Shown one piece after another: positions 22,480-33,691 of a DNA stretch of 64,000 bases (the stretch's first letter is position 1; every line of letters begins with the position of its first letter). The notes beneath the pieces are model-generated. The model made no database searches and had not been told where the DNA came from. It was given only the letters and a program-made list of their open reading frames with translations. The translations under genes and the position numbers were made by a program. This DNA comes from Cristatella mucedo. Its lineage: Eukaryota; Bryozoa; Phylactolaemata; Cristatellidae. The stretch covers positions 2,672,001-2,736,000 of the forward strand of contig WPIO01000026.1 of NCBI GenBank assembly GCA_009760855.2, given 5' to 3'.

Positions 22480-23060
22480 CATAGTCCCGCCACGAGGCGG
22501 AAGAGTAAGGCCCTCTATAGGTCACGCCAAGACGAGGACGCTCAATTGGCCGGCTGACCCGGTATCCAATTACTTGTAGCTACCCAGCCACTGACCCTGC
22601 TGGCCTGGATCTTGAGGTAGCCGCCTATCTCCCCCTCTCTCTAAACTAGGCGAGTGCTGACGGGGCATAGTTCCGACACTGGATCAGCAAGCGGTTGCCT
22701 GAGCAGCCGCGCTCCAGACGAGAGCGCGCTGAGTGTTCGCGGTCGGTTGGGCTCGGGCCGACTCGCTCGACGCGTCTGCAGCCATTCCTCCTTCGATAGC
22801 TCTCCTCGGATATAAATATGCCGAGCGCTGCTGGGGGTAGGGAGTGGTGGAGCGTGCACCTGTCCCGACACAAACACTCGCATAGCTGTCACTTCCTTTA
22901 GACGTGCCACGCCCATTCGATACTCAAGCTTGCTCAGACTGTCTGGGCACGTGAGCCGAGACCACTTGGGCACGTGGCCGATCGAGGGCGTAGGGAGGAG
23001 GGCAAAAGCCACCCCCCCCCCTCTTCCCACAGGTCGAACTGAAAGGGTGGTGCAAGGTTG
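22480..23060. other. GC-rich tract upstream of the candidate gene A first exon
   Basis: CpG-rich, with a TATA-like GATATAAATATG at about 22,808. It could be a promoter region for gene A if the exon at 22,381-22,465 is real. Nothing else is recognised here. Confidence 0.3.
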
Positions 23061-23694
23061 CCTCAGGCAAAAATGCTGCTGTCTAAGATGCTCTTAGCCA
23101 AAAATGTTCACAAGCCTACCCCTTTAGAGGCCCTAATGCAGGTAGCTATCGGGCTTACGGCAGGGATGGCTACCGGGCTTACAGGCGCGGGCGGAGGCTA
23201 CCGGGCTGAAGAGTGGTTCGAGGCCCATTTCGTGCGTGCACCTTCGGAGTCCTCATTCGAGATGCGCTCCTCTAGAGAGAATCAACCAACCCCGAATTTC
23301 CGTAAATGGAGCTAAAGACGATGCCAGCGCCTCGAGGTCGGCAGGCAGGCTCGGAGTCAGCTTCAAAAGCGTGGCCATGCTGTAACAGAGCCAGGTGGCA
23401 GCTGGGCTTTCCCCTATAGTGTTGCCAACAGCCTAGTCAGCACTCTACTCCTACGTCCGCCTGCCGAACTCCATCAATGATAAAAGTATGTCCTATGTCC
23501 GGCTCATAGCAACCGCTGAGCTCGTGTCGACTCAAAGGGATGACTGTTCGCTACGATTCAATATTTATGGGTTTTGCCATCTACTTGATAATCTTGCTGG
23601 GCTTCGGCGCCCCGTATACCTTTGGCATGACCATCACTAACGATGAAATTATGTCATACTTTTATTCTGAACGGCAGAGTATACTAAACCAGCC

Positions 23695-24008
23695 TGATAA
23701 TAATAATAATAATAATAATAATGCACTTGATAAAGCGCCCTCGGAGAACTCAATCTCTCTCTAGGCGCTTTAAATTTGCTGCAAAGGGAGGGAAATGCAA
23801 TTGAATGGTGAGTAAAATCATGCATGATAAACAAACAAAATGAATAACATGGTTAGGGTGACATGCACAAGGTCAGCATGCAAATGTGGTTAGTGGCAGC
23901 ATGCACAGTGTCAGCACGCATAGGCACATGAAGGACTAATCACAGGGACCCACTAAATGCTGTCTTAAATAGGTGTATTTTTAAGTTCTTTTTAAATGTG
24001 GTCAGGTC
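23695..24008 (-). mobile_element. Family III LINE 3' tail fragment
   Basis: Starts with (AAT)n at 23,697-23,722, then TAAAGCGCCCTCGGAGAACT and the 3' UTR back to the GTCAGGTCA segment. Well preserved, so comparatively young. Its far end abuts sequence next to a SINE II. Confidence 0.82.
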
Positions 24009-24126
24009 ATGATTATGGCTGATAACCATCATTCGAGGTTCCTGAATTCTAATGACTGCAAACCGATCATGCTATATAATCTATGGATAAGGCCAAGTAA
24101 AAGCCAACGCCTACAAAATACTAGTA

Positions 24127-24296
24127 GATTTTACAGCCTCTCTTTGTATAGCGGCAGAAGAGTCTTTAAGGCTATCACTACCGCTTGCAGCGACAATAAG
24201 GGATAGCCCAAAACAGGATTCGAACTCACGACCTCTGGACGGAGGCCGTAAAGGGCAAACGTCACACCTAGTGTGCCATCACAGCCAAGAGGTAGG
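24127..24296 (-). mobile_element. SINE II (tRNA-derived)
   Basis: Reverse orientation: tail ACAGCCTCTCTTTGTATAGC, B box complement GGATTCGAACTC, and A-box side CACACCTAGTGTGCCATCAC. Adjacent to a family III LINE tail. Confidence 0.75.
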
Positions 24297-24679
24297 CAGT
24301 CAGGTGTGACTCCGGACTCAACATCGGCATTCGAGCGGATTTGAGCTCTAGGCCTCGGAGCCGTTTGTGTGCGTCATGGCCGCCTTGGAACGCCTGTATG
24401 CGTCCACTACTGGCACTAGATTTGACCAATTTATGGATACGGTATTGTTATGTTAAAGTATGAGCACTTTTTTTCGTTTCCGTGTTCCGGCTACTGTCGA
24501 CGTATGTGCGTGCATTGGTGCAGCACTCGCACGTCTCTAACCGCGATACAAGGTTCAGGCATCAGCAGTATTCATCGGGTGACATCGAATTCATCGGGTG
24601 ACATCGAAGACTAGCTTCGTTATAAAGGTGCAGTGTTTTCGGCCTAATTCTTACCAGACGCGGTAGCCTCGCACTAATT

Positions 24680-24687
24680 TTATATAT

Positions 24688-24769
<82 letters not shown>

Positions 24770-24836
24770 GTGTGCGCGCGTGTGTGCGCGCGTGCGTGCG
24801 CGCGCGTGTCCCGCGCGTGCGCGCACGCGTGTGTGT
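24680..24836. repeat. Compound (TA)n-(TG)n-(CG)n microsatellite
   Basis: TA tract at about 24,680-24,720, followed by TG to about 24,760 and a CG/TG-rich alternating purine-pyrimidine run to 24,836. The alternating stretch has the composition that favours Z-DNA. Confidence 0.95.
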
Positions 24837-25076
24837 AGTACCGTAATCTAGTCCTACGATTTCAAGAGAAATAGCCCTCCCCCGTGGTTTTGCATGTTGT
24901 TTTGCTTTAGGAATGTAGCAGTGAGGTGGAATAACAGCAATGCTAATCACAAGTCGCGGGCGAAAGCACTCGCGAAGCAGTGCAACGAAGGGGGCTCCTC
25001 CTCCTTCAAGCTAAGTTTGCCAACCGTGGTCTAGTTTTGACTTCGGATCGGGCATTTGATATACACACGCATAAGT

Positions 25077-25257
<181 letters not shown>

Positions 25258-25299
25258 GATCAAGTGCATGCTACTAGCTAGAGGTTCTGCTGACTGGTG

Positions 25300-26640
25300 G
25301 CTCTGAGTACTTTCCGGTTTATTGCATGAGTGCAACCGTTAGTTCGTTTAAGGACGACATTTCGAATGTGAAATGAAAGTTGACCTTTCCCGAGCCAGCC
25401 AATTCAAGTAGGCGAATGGGCATTTATACAGTCAAGAAAATCGCTTGGTGATAGTCGTTACTGACTCCCAGTCCTTGTTGTCTTTCAATATATGTTCATT
25501 GAGCCGTTCGATGAGGAGAAAGTGGAAGAGTGCTCACTCGGTCAGAGGGCGTCCATGCAGCTCGTTGCACCGATCGCCAGGCTGAGCTACTAGTAACCGG
25601 TAGCCGACGTCAGCGACTGGTTGTTAGCATCTCTCGACGACTAGCGAGGCTCGGTACCGGCTGGTCAGGTCTGCTTACCTTGACACAGACCTAGCTTTAG
25701 GAGGAAAATATTCTGGAAATCAATCAAGGGAAGGCTCTGAGTGTTCTCTGTAGCACTCCCTCGAGAGACTTTCTCGGCACTAGTGACTGATCGGGGGGGG
25801 GAGGGAAGGGTTACCCCGTAGTTCCTCCCCAGCTCAACTACGAGCCTACGGGTCGTCCGGGGCGTGATTTGGCACGCCGAAAAAAGAGCCGCAGGGAATT
25901 CGACATCCTAAAAAAAATATCACCGCTTCTCTACAAACGCTTCGATGGCGTCATCTAGTAGCAAATACTAAGTCTACGCCCCGAAGGCAAAGCATCAGGA
26001 AGGACTCTTTAATCCTAGCAAAGGAATTAGCTAATCCTATTTGGGACGGTCCATAGCTTCGCACGGCCCGGCAATACGTGGCTTCACTACCGTCGTATAG
26101 CATTTAATAATAGTGTTTCGACAGCTTCACGCTGCTGCAGACCTAGTGCGAAACTACTTAAGAATCACTGCGTGTAAGTCTAAAATAACTTGTGGCCCTT
26201 TTGGAGAACCTGAACGCAGCCTACTTGCCACTCCCGCTCTACCTGCTTGAAAGGAGTTCCCATTTTTTAATCACCCTCCCCCCCCAGACGACGCTCGGTA
26301 GCCTCTCCCAGAAGCGCACTAGCGGCCCTAGGAAGCACTGGGCTTTCGAGATAAGAAGGGGGCAACGCTAAATGGTTCCATTCAGCGCCGCGGCGGCGAC
26401 ACTTCTGAGACCCATTCCTAGTAGTACAAGGGCCCACCTTTGCTTCTTACCCCGGGGACCTGTAGCGGATGTCTTTTTGAAATTGTCTCTTTTGAAATCG
26501 CCATTTTCCGTAAAGGATGTCGTTGAGTCCTTAAACACGAGTCTGATCTTTTTCATCGCGAGACCGTCTCTTTTTGGCTCAGCATCCGACCTTTCTGATC
26601 ATGTTGCGGAGGCTCTGCCGACGCTTCAGACTTTTCATTG
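25300..26640. other. No gene recognised
   Basis: Unique-looking sequence of mixed composition with homopolymer G and C runs (about 25,794 and 26,278). No supported feature. Confidence 0.5.
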
Positions 26641-26654
26641 GACATTACGGAGCG

Positions 26655-26772
26655 CCTCTGCAGTGTATCGTTTTGTATCGTCTGCATTGTATCGCTTTGT
26701 ATCCCCCTGCGTTGTATCGTTTTGTATCCTCTGCACTCTATCGTTTTGTATCCTCTGCATTGTATCGTTTGG
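26655..26772. repeat. About 25-bp tandem repeat
   Basis: Four to five imperfect copies of TGTATCGTTTTGTATCCTCT plus GCAT. The open frames here come from the repeat. Confidence 0.88.
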
Positions 26773-26879
26773 GACTGAGGCTCCCTGTTTTCTTCGTTGC
26801 TACTGAAATTGTTGCGAATGGCGCGATAATGCAACTGCAGCTACCGACAACGCCTAGCAGCCCGGCATATACTTGAGGC

Positions 26880-27700
26880 GATATCCGCGGCGGCGGTTTC
26901 CCACGTTTCCCCCGCGAAGAGCGCTACCGCCTCAACTCACTCCTCGACGACTCTCCGACGGAGATACTGAAGCCTGACCGCGTGCGCGCGAGCGCGCGAG
27001 GACTGAGACGCCCCGCGCAGCTCGGGGGTACTGGAGGTGCTGGATCGGCCGCCGCCGCCACTGCATGCGCCGGCGGCGCAGACTGCACCGGACCGCTCCG
27101 CCGGACAGACCTGACCGGATGGAGTGACCTCGGCGCCGCTGCCGGCTGCTTTGCGAGTACGCCTGCTGCTGCAGCTGCTGCCAGTCGGAATTAGCGCAGC
27201 GTCCAGCCACTAATGTATGCCCCACTAGCGGCCGGCGGTTGGACAGTTGACTCGGCGCAGCGTCCGGCCTTTCAACTAGGCTACGATGCCCGTCGCAGCG
27301 GCATCCCTCCAATAATAGTAATATTAATAATAATAATGCGCTTGATCAAGCGCCCTCGGAGAACTCAATCTCTTTCAAGGCGCAAATTTCGTTTGCTGCA
27401 AAGGAAGTCAACTGCACAGATCCCGCGAGCTTTCATTTAACCACGCGCAGGAGCAATAAAAACGGGAGTCTCTTTTACCGCTCGCCCCCCCCCCCCCCCC
27501 GCGCTCGCTGGCGCCTCCGTCGGGCAGACTCGCCGCCGCCCAGATCAGCCGCCGCCGCCGGAGCCACAGTAGCGCTACAGCTGCGATTGCCCTGCTGGCA
27601 TCGCGGGCTCTCGCAAGTGCTCGCGTCTAAGAGTGGCGCCGCCGTGAGGCAAGGGAGCGCATCGTTTCACAAAACTAATCTACTATGACTCGCAGACGTG
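26880..27700. other. CpG-rich tract, no recognised gene
   Basis: GC- and CpG-rich sequence, including a (C)n run at about 27,487-27,500, interrupted by a LINE tail at 27,313-27,412. No supported coding exon. Confidence 0.45.
27313..27412 (-). mobile_element. Family III LINE 3' tail fragment
   Basis: About 100 bp: (AAT)n, then GCGCTTGATCAAGCGCCCTC, then AATCTCTTTCAAGGCGC. It sits in the GC-rich tract at 26.9-27.7 kb. Confidence 0.75.
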
Positions 27701-27946
27701 CAGTCCGTCGCCACGACTCGATTTTCTCGGCTCCACTGCGAGACACAATCTTCGCTGCGTCGATATGAATAACTAAATGACGGGCCGATCGAAAGTCTAC
27801 TCGTCGTTACCACTTAATCTTATGCAACGTTCGTTGATTTTGAGAGTGCACGTCGTTGCTACGTTCGCAAATGAGTCAATTGTCTCCTACATTTTTTTGA
27901 ATACATTTAGAACTGCGTCGTTGCACGACAATAAAATGTAATCCGT

Positions 27947-28075
27947 TTAATTTGTATAGCACCCCAAGAGAATTGAACCTCCATTCAGGCGCTTCACACG
28001 TATGCCTCGGGGCTTGAGCCCACGACCTCAGCCAGACTTTGGTCTGGGCGAGCGCCTTAACCGCTGGACCAAACC
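27947..28075 (-). mobile_element. SINE I
   Basis: Reverse orientation: TTTGTATAGCACCCCAAGAG, B box complement GGGCTTGAGCCC, head GCGCCTTAACCGCTGGACCA. Full length, moderately diverged. Confidence 0.82.
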
Positions 28076-28308
28076 GATCGCTACAGATCTCGCGAAGGGC
28101 ACGACGTAAGTGCGACCTCACCGACTAGCATCGCAGAGACTGGCGTGCTTACATTAAAAATTACATAGGACGATGGGAGGTCACAAATTAATAAATCGTA
28201 TCCCTGAGAAGAAGCGTTGTACTCTTGCCTGAGAAACTGGGATGCTCGGCTCGCCCACGTCGCACTTTTTTTTAGGACAAGAGGATACGCTTTAAGAAGC
28301 GCATTTAA

Positions 28309-28468
28309 CAGCTGATCTAACACCCTCTTTGTATAGCGACAGAACAGCCTCTTAAAGGCTTTCACCGCCGCTTGCAGCGACGATAAAGGATCGCCCACCA
28401 CAGGAATCGAACCCGCGACCTCGGGCAGGGATCGCGAATAGCAACCGCCTTGCCTAAGAAGGATGCCA
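28309..28468 (-). mobile_element. SINE II (tRNA-derived)
   Basis: Reverse orientation: AGCTGATCTAACACCCTCTT, CGACGATAAAGGATCGCCCA, B box complement GGAATCGAACCC, ending CCGCCTTGCCTAAG. The head is slightly truncated. Confidence 0.75.
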
Positions 28469-28479
28469 AGTGTGAAAGT

Positions 28480-29990
28480 TAGTCCAAGGAATATCTTTAC
28501 TTTTTTAACGGCTATCCTGAGATGCTTATTCTGCAGTATTACTTTATCTTGTTTTCGATAACACTAACCTAATTGTATTTCCGAGTTATGAGCGACTGAA
28601 AGCTTGAAGCTCCTAAAATACTCACGTTTGCGAATCTCCGGGTGGCTATTAATTACTTTTAAACTACACCTTCCATAGGTAAAGTTGCCATATATGGTTG
28701 CCACAAATAAGTAATGAAATCTGCGGTCCTACATAAAATGAGCGAGATAGGCGTTTAATCGAGGGAATTTATAATCTTGCTGTTTTAGACCAGCTGATTT
28801 GCTCATCGTGACAGGGCACTTTTGCAACCCCAGATGTCTGCACAATCTCTTGAGTGATTGTACAAACTCAGATCTCTTTCCGAACGGAATCGTTCCAGAT
28901 AACTTACACCATAAAAACGGATAGGGCGAAGCCTAAGCCTGCAATAACAAGTGCCAGTAGCAACACCCTCAGATCTGATCTAGAGAATTGCAAAGCTGGA
29001 CTCGAACGATCGACATGGATCTGAACAATCCATCGATCTCAACTCAATGTTGATCTTCACAGCTCAAATTTGTAAAGGCAGGCAAGGGAGTGCTCGAGTG
29101 TGCTCTAGGTTAGAGCTTCGCTGTCACTCTCTGGCTCTTCTCGTTTAGATATCGTGCCGCATACACGAATTGCATTTGCAATTAGGTCTATTTCGCAAGT
29201 AATACAATTGTCAGTGCACCATCAATCACATCAGAAAGTGATGCTTTGCTACGAAGCTACATTCACAGGTCGTTCGTGGCAAACTCGGTGAGAATTTCCA
29301 TTGACTTTAACGACGCTCTTTGATTATCTAAGCAAATTTATTTAATAATATGGCTAGCTTATTGGAAAAGGACAATCGCCCAAATGCAGCAGCTTTGTGT
29401 ATATCTTAACAGAGAATATACTGATATCATTCAGAACAATACCTCAGAGTGCCATAACTTCAGAGAGATAGCTTGTGAAGCATAATAAACTTCACAGCCT
29501 TTGTCCTATTTTATGTAAATGCTTACTTCAATATCTTCCAGTAGCCATTAAAATCGGCACGAGACCAAGTCGACTTAGGTGTTTTTTCACTCAAACTCAG
29601 CAAGCTGTCAGCTGGGTAATCGTGACCTCTTAATATGCAATATCCAGTATAGATCGAGCTAGACTGACAGCTAGGCAGGCAAGCATTTTTGAAGGCCAGT
29701 GGCTGCTACGCATCGTAGTAGTACTCTCCTACAATCCAACTGGTTTGCCTGCCCAGCTGCTGTTGGACTGGCTGTTTCGTAAGCTAGCAGGGATTGTTGA
29801 GACAGTTCAGGTCGTCCAAGCCCGACCGCACAATGATATGTCATGAGCCGACAAATGCACTGGTCTGTCAGATGGCTTACTCCCTACCTCATATTCGGAC
29901 TAATCGCAGCATTAAATCTCGGCCTGCCATCGGCTTGAGCAGATCCCTACTCCTACTGCTGGCTAATTTTACCGAATATTAGGTCTTAAT
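28480..29990. other. No gene recognised
   Basis: AT-rich sequence without LINE or SINE similarity and without a supported exon. Confidence 0.5.
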
Positions 29991-29996
29991 ATTCGG

Positions 29997-30180
29997 TGAG
30001 CCGTGTTGGATCCCTAGGTAAGGTGGTTGCGTTTCACGACCTCGGCCCCGAGGTCGTTAATTCGAATCCTGCGGTGAGCGATCCTTTATTGCTGCTGCAA
30101 GCACTGGTGATAGTCTTTGGGACTCTTCTTTAGCTATACAAAAGAGGCTGTTAAATCAGCTTGTATCTTATCTATCTATC
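29997..30180 (+). mobile_element. SINE II (tRNA-derived)
   Basis: A-box side CCCTAGGTAAGGTGGTTGC, B box TAATTCGAATCC, tail GGTGATAGTCTTTGGGACTC and GAGGCTGTTAAATCAGCTTG, followed by (TATC)n. Confidence 0.78.
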
Positions 30181-30412
30181 CTGCACGTTACGCGTGCTAT
30201 AATCGACAAAGAACGCGTGCTAAACAATTCTATCAGTTTGGATTCATTTCAGGCAGGAGGCTCGTTTTGTAAATATGCAATGAAACACACAAAGCATTTT
30301 GATATCTGTAATCCCGTTCAGAAGACGACTTTGCGGCACTATCTAAAGACATTGTCCAAGAGTAAATGGCACGGGCTTGCTGAGCTACTCTCAGCTAGCA
30401 TAAGCTATAAAT

Positions 30413-30853
30413 GTAATAATAATAATAATGCATTTGATATGGCACTCTCAGAGAACTCAATCTCTTTCTAGGCACTTTACATTTGCTACAAAGGAAGCAC
30501 AATCGAATGGTTAGTGGTTGCATGCTCAATAAATGACATAAATAACATGGTTAGGCTGACATGCACAGGGTCAGCATGCAAGTTTGGCTAGTGGCAGCAT
30601 GCACAGTATCAGCATGCGTAAGCACATAATGGACGAATCAGTGGCCCACAAACTGCTGTAATAACTAGATGCGTTTTTAGCTTCTTTTTAAATGTGGACA
30701 AGTCAGGAGATGTGCCGCAAGTCGGAAATGAGTTCCAGGCTTTGGGAGCGTACACACTAAAGGCACAGTCTGAAAGAGATATGAGATTTGTACGAGGTAT
30801 GGGTAAACAGCTAGTTTCCGAAAAGCAGGTGATACTTAGCCTGGTGGGACATA
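30413..30853 (-). mobile_element. Family III LINE 3' UTR fragment
   Basis: (AAT)n at 30,414-30,429, the tail hairpin, and the full 3' UTR with the GCATGC(T/A) motifs, extending into the end of the coding part near 30,850 (CCGAAAAGCAGGTGATACTTAG). Confidence 0.8.
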
Positions 30854-30859
30854 CTCATG

Positions 30860-33340
30860 TGCACATGTAATTTGTGTTTACTCATGCATGCATATATGCA
30901 ACGTAATGAGAACTTGATATGAAGATATGCAGATGTTTTCTTTGTGTACGCCTCTAGCCACCTTGTTTTTCAATGTAGGTATTGCACGTGCTCATGGTAG
31001 CTGCAGATTTACTGCATCATCCCAACCCTGGGCTAGGCAGTCTTTTTTGCCTGTTGCAGCTACAAACCAACTGGGGAAGACGGTTGCCAGTGGTTCTGAT
31101 GAGCCCGTGAGATCGGGTAGTAGCAGCAGCAGCTACACGGCAAGCTTTATCACATCATTATAGAAATGCACCTGCCAAGCTGGATGTACCAATGAATTAT
31201 ATTTATAATAATAATAATAATCAAACTTCAATTGACTGAATACTAATTTATTCGTATTCTTTCGAGCCTTCAGTGTCCTCAAAATATTCACTTGACCTTT
31301 GGTTAGGTCAATTTTCTTTTAATAGGTCAAGAATCACTGGAAATACCAGCTACTAATGTGGTGTGCAAACAAGGAAATAGCAGCAGCCTCATTGCAGGGC
31401 GAAATTTACCGCATGAGAGCAAGATTTTTATGGTGGCCTAAGTACCACAGCCTGACCATGTCAACTAACACTAGGAAGACTTCGGATGTGACTGGCAGCA
31501 TGCCCATCCTGCAGTCGTGGCAGGCCAGAGCAATACAATGCAGCTTAGCAGCAGCTTCCAGTAGGAATCAATTTCGTATCAATAAGCACCTCGATAGATA
31601 CACAACCCGTGTGCTCTATGAATTATGCTCATTTCAGCTCAGCGTCTAGCAGCAGCCAAAACAGCAGCAGCAGCACCAGCCTCTCAGCATATCCTGCTCG
31701 AGCTACAGTTTGTTTGGCAGCAGCAGCATATGTTTGCTTGAGTCTCAGCTGCAGTGCATACATGCCATGTTGTGAGTCTGACCTACTGAGTATGATCTAA
31801 AAGGAGGGCGAGGCCAATAAAGCTTCACTTGCACGACAGACATTCGCAGATTTTGGACAGATTTCCCACAAATTTGGCTACTACGTCATCATACGTAACA
31901 ACGTTTTGGGGGATGAGCCAAATCTATAGATTCATCAGCAGGAGAATCTGTCCCAACTTTATGGTCCAGCCGACCAATCAAAAGCCCGGGGCTCATCACA
32001 TACACCCCACGGGCCAAAATAAAATTGGCTGACGTCCGTAGGCTCGAGTTTTATTGAGACATTCAGAGCAAGTCCTTTAATATGGGATGCTTAAGCGGTG
32101 TAACCAATTCTTCAGCCTTATCTACATAGCATACCCCGTGCATCTGTTCATCTAATTCACGAACAAACCCATAGTGGCGAACATTACTTAGCACTATACA
32201 CCTGCGTTGTGTTCAGGTGTATAGTGCTTAGTAATGTTCACACGAGTAGCTGCACACATGACTTAGTCCATCCCTTTCCCAAAAAAGCTTTTTTAAAAAT
32301 GCTTATCTTCCTTTTATTTACATTCTTCTCATACTACAATGATGACTGCTGCGGCAAATTCAACTTCTGCCCTTGTTGGCTTGGCGTCTCGGGGAAACCC
32401 TCTTTCATACCAGCCTCCTGGATTAGTGCTGTGGGCGGGATTAAGTCGGCCATCAAATCTGTCGTGGGTGGAACTAAATCTGCGTGTAAACGTCCTAACT
32501 AGGAGGAAAGTCTGTGTCTGTCAGCAGCCAAGTCTGCCGTGTAAACGCAGCTTAAGATGGACAAAGAAAGACTTCAAGGGGTCGATCATACCACCCACAA
32601 AAGAGACGTTCCTCTCTAGGCAGATACGTGCATCAGCATGACCCACAGCCAAGTGAGAAGCAGCACGAGAGCAGAGCACGAGACCAATGTATTGTAGATT
32701 ATTGTACAAGCACAGCGACCCCCAGAAGAAATAGCATGCTGAGAGGTTCTCGTTCCCTGGCATTGGCCATGTGGTCGGATAAAAATAAAAGCATACGCTA
32801 AAACAGCGTTGCTTAAAGCAAGACCGTGCGAACCAGATCAAGCTCATCTACAGGTGCTGCTAAAATATGAGCAGATCACCACCACATTCCGTCAGATGCA
32901 AGGCAGCATCTGATGGAACTACTGCTTTGCCGGCAGAGCTCGTCTTTCTCACACAATCTAATGAAACTGGCAGGTATGACATGCTGCCGAGACACGTGCC
33001 ACGACGGCACTTTCAAGGAATTCACAGCAGCATGTGATGACAAAACATGCACCGCCACCTGAAGTTGTCGAACTCTGGATCTTGACAGTATGAGCAAACA
33101 ACGTACCGGTACACTTAATCTACCACCTCTGACGGCCAGCAAACCTCTCAAAGCAAATTATTAACAATGCTAGATGTGCGTTGCAGCGGTCAGCCAAACC
33201 ATAAGGCTATCTGCAAGAAAGAACCTTGCAGTCAATTTAAGTGGACGTTTTGCATCGATGGGCTCAATCAATTGCTTCGGGCCTCCACGTTAGCCGCACT
33301 GCAAGCCCAAGTTGGTGGTCAAGTCTCAGAGAAATCAGTC
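30860..33340. other. Gene B 3' flank; no further gene recognised
   Basis: Contains short (CAG)n-like runs near 31,640-31,730 and the hairpin at 32,179-32,239. Minus-strand AATAAA candidates occur near 32,050 and 32,311, so the gene B 3' UTR could extend about 1-1.3 kb beyond its stop. Unproven. Confidence 0.35.
32179..32239. repeat. 26-bp inverted repeat, 9-base loop
   Basis: Arms 32179-32204 and 32214-32239 are reverse complements with one mismatch; the loop is CGTTGTGTT. It lies 1.1 kb beyond the gene B stop codon. Confidence 0.92.
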
Positions 33341-33350
33341 ACGACAACAG

Positions 33351-33691
33351 TCAGCCCTGAGCAATCTGATAAGCCTGATGGTACTTCACAGCAGTCTCCT
33401 CTCCATCCGGCTCAACAGCAACTGGCATGACAGGATCTACATGCGAGTATTCGTAGACGATCTGCTCGTCCTCGTCTTGCTGCTGACCGTGTCGATGGCG
33501 ATGGACAGTTGCCCGAGGATGACGACTGGCATCGTCGCCTCGGATATGCACGGCACCCCTGCCATTGCTGCCCGAATCGATGACGGTGATCGCACTTCCT
33601 GGTCCGTTCACCTCGATAACAGGGCCATTGAAATTGTATGAATAGGTACTGCCATTGTTGATAATTGTTGTAGGGCCGGTGCATTGTGAAC
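33351..33691 (-). CDS. Gene B exon 7: cytoplasmic tail with stop codon
   Basis: The acceptor GGCTCTCTGGTAG is in phase 1 and joins exon 6 in frame. The exon encodes 112 residues and ends with TGA. The first part (about 316-362) is Asn/Gly-rich and alternates beta-prone residues ([13 protein letters not shown], then [16 protein letters not shown]). A His/Arg-rich stretch and an acidic QQQDEDE stretch follow. The C-terminus has four tyrosines (390, 392, 414, 418), including YSHV, a YxxPhi-type motif. None fits the strict ITIM consensus. Low-complexity composition and the lack of a paralogous tail in the window keep this exon less certain than the Ig exons, but the open frame, phase and stop position agree. 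Confidence 0.65.
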
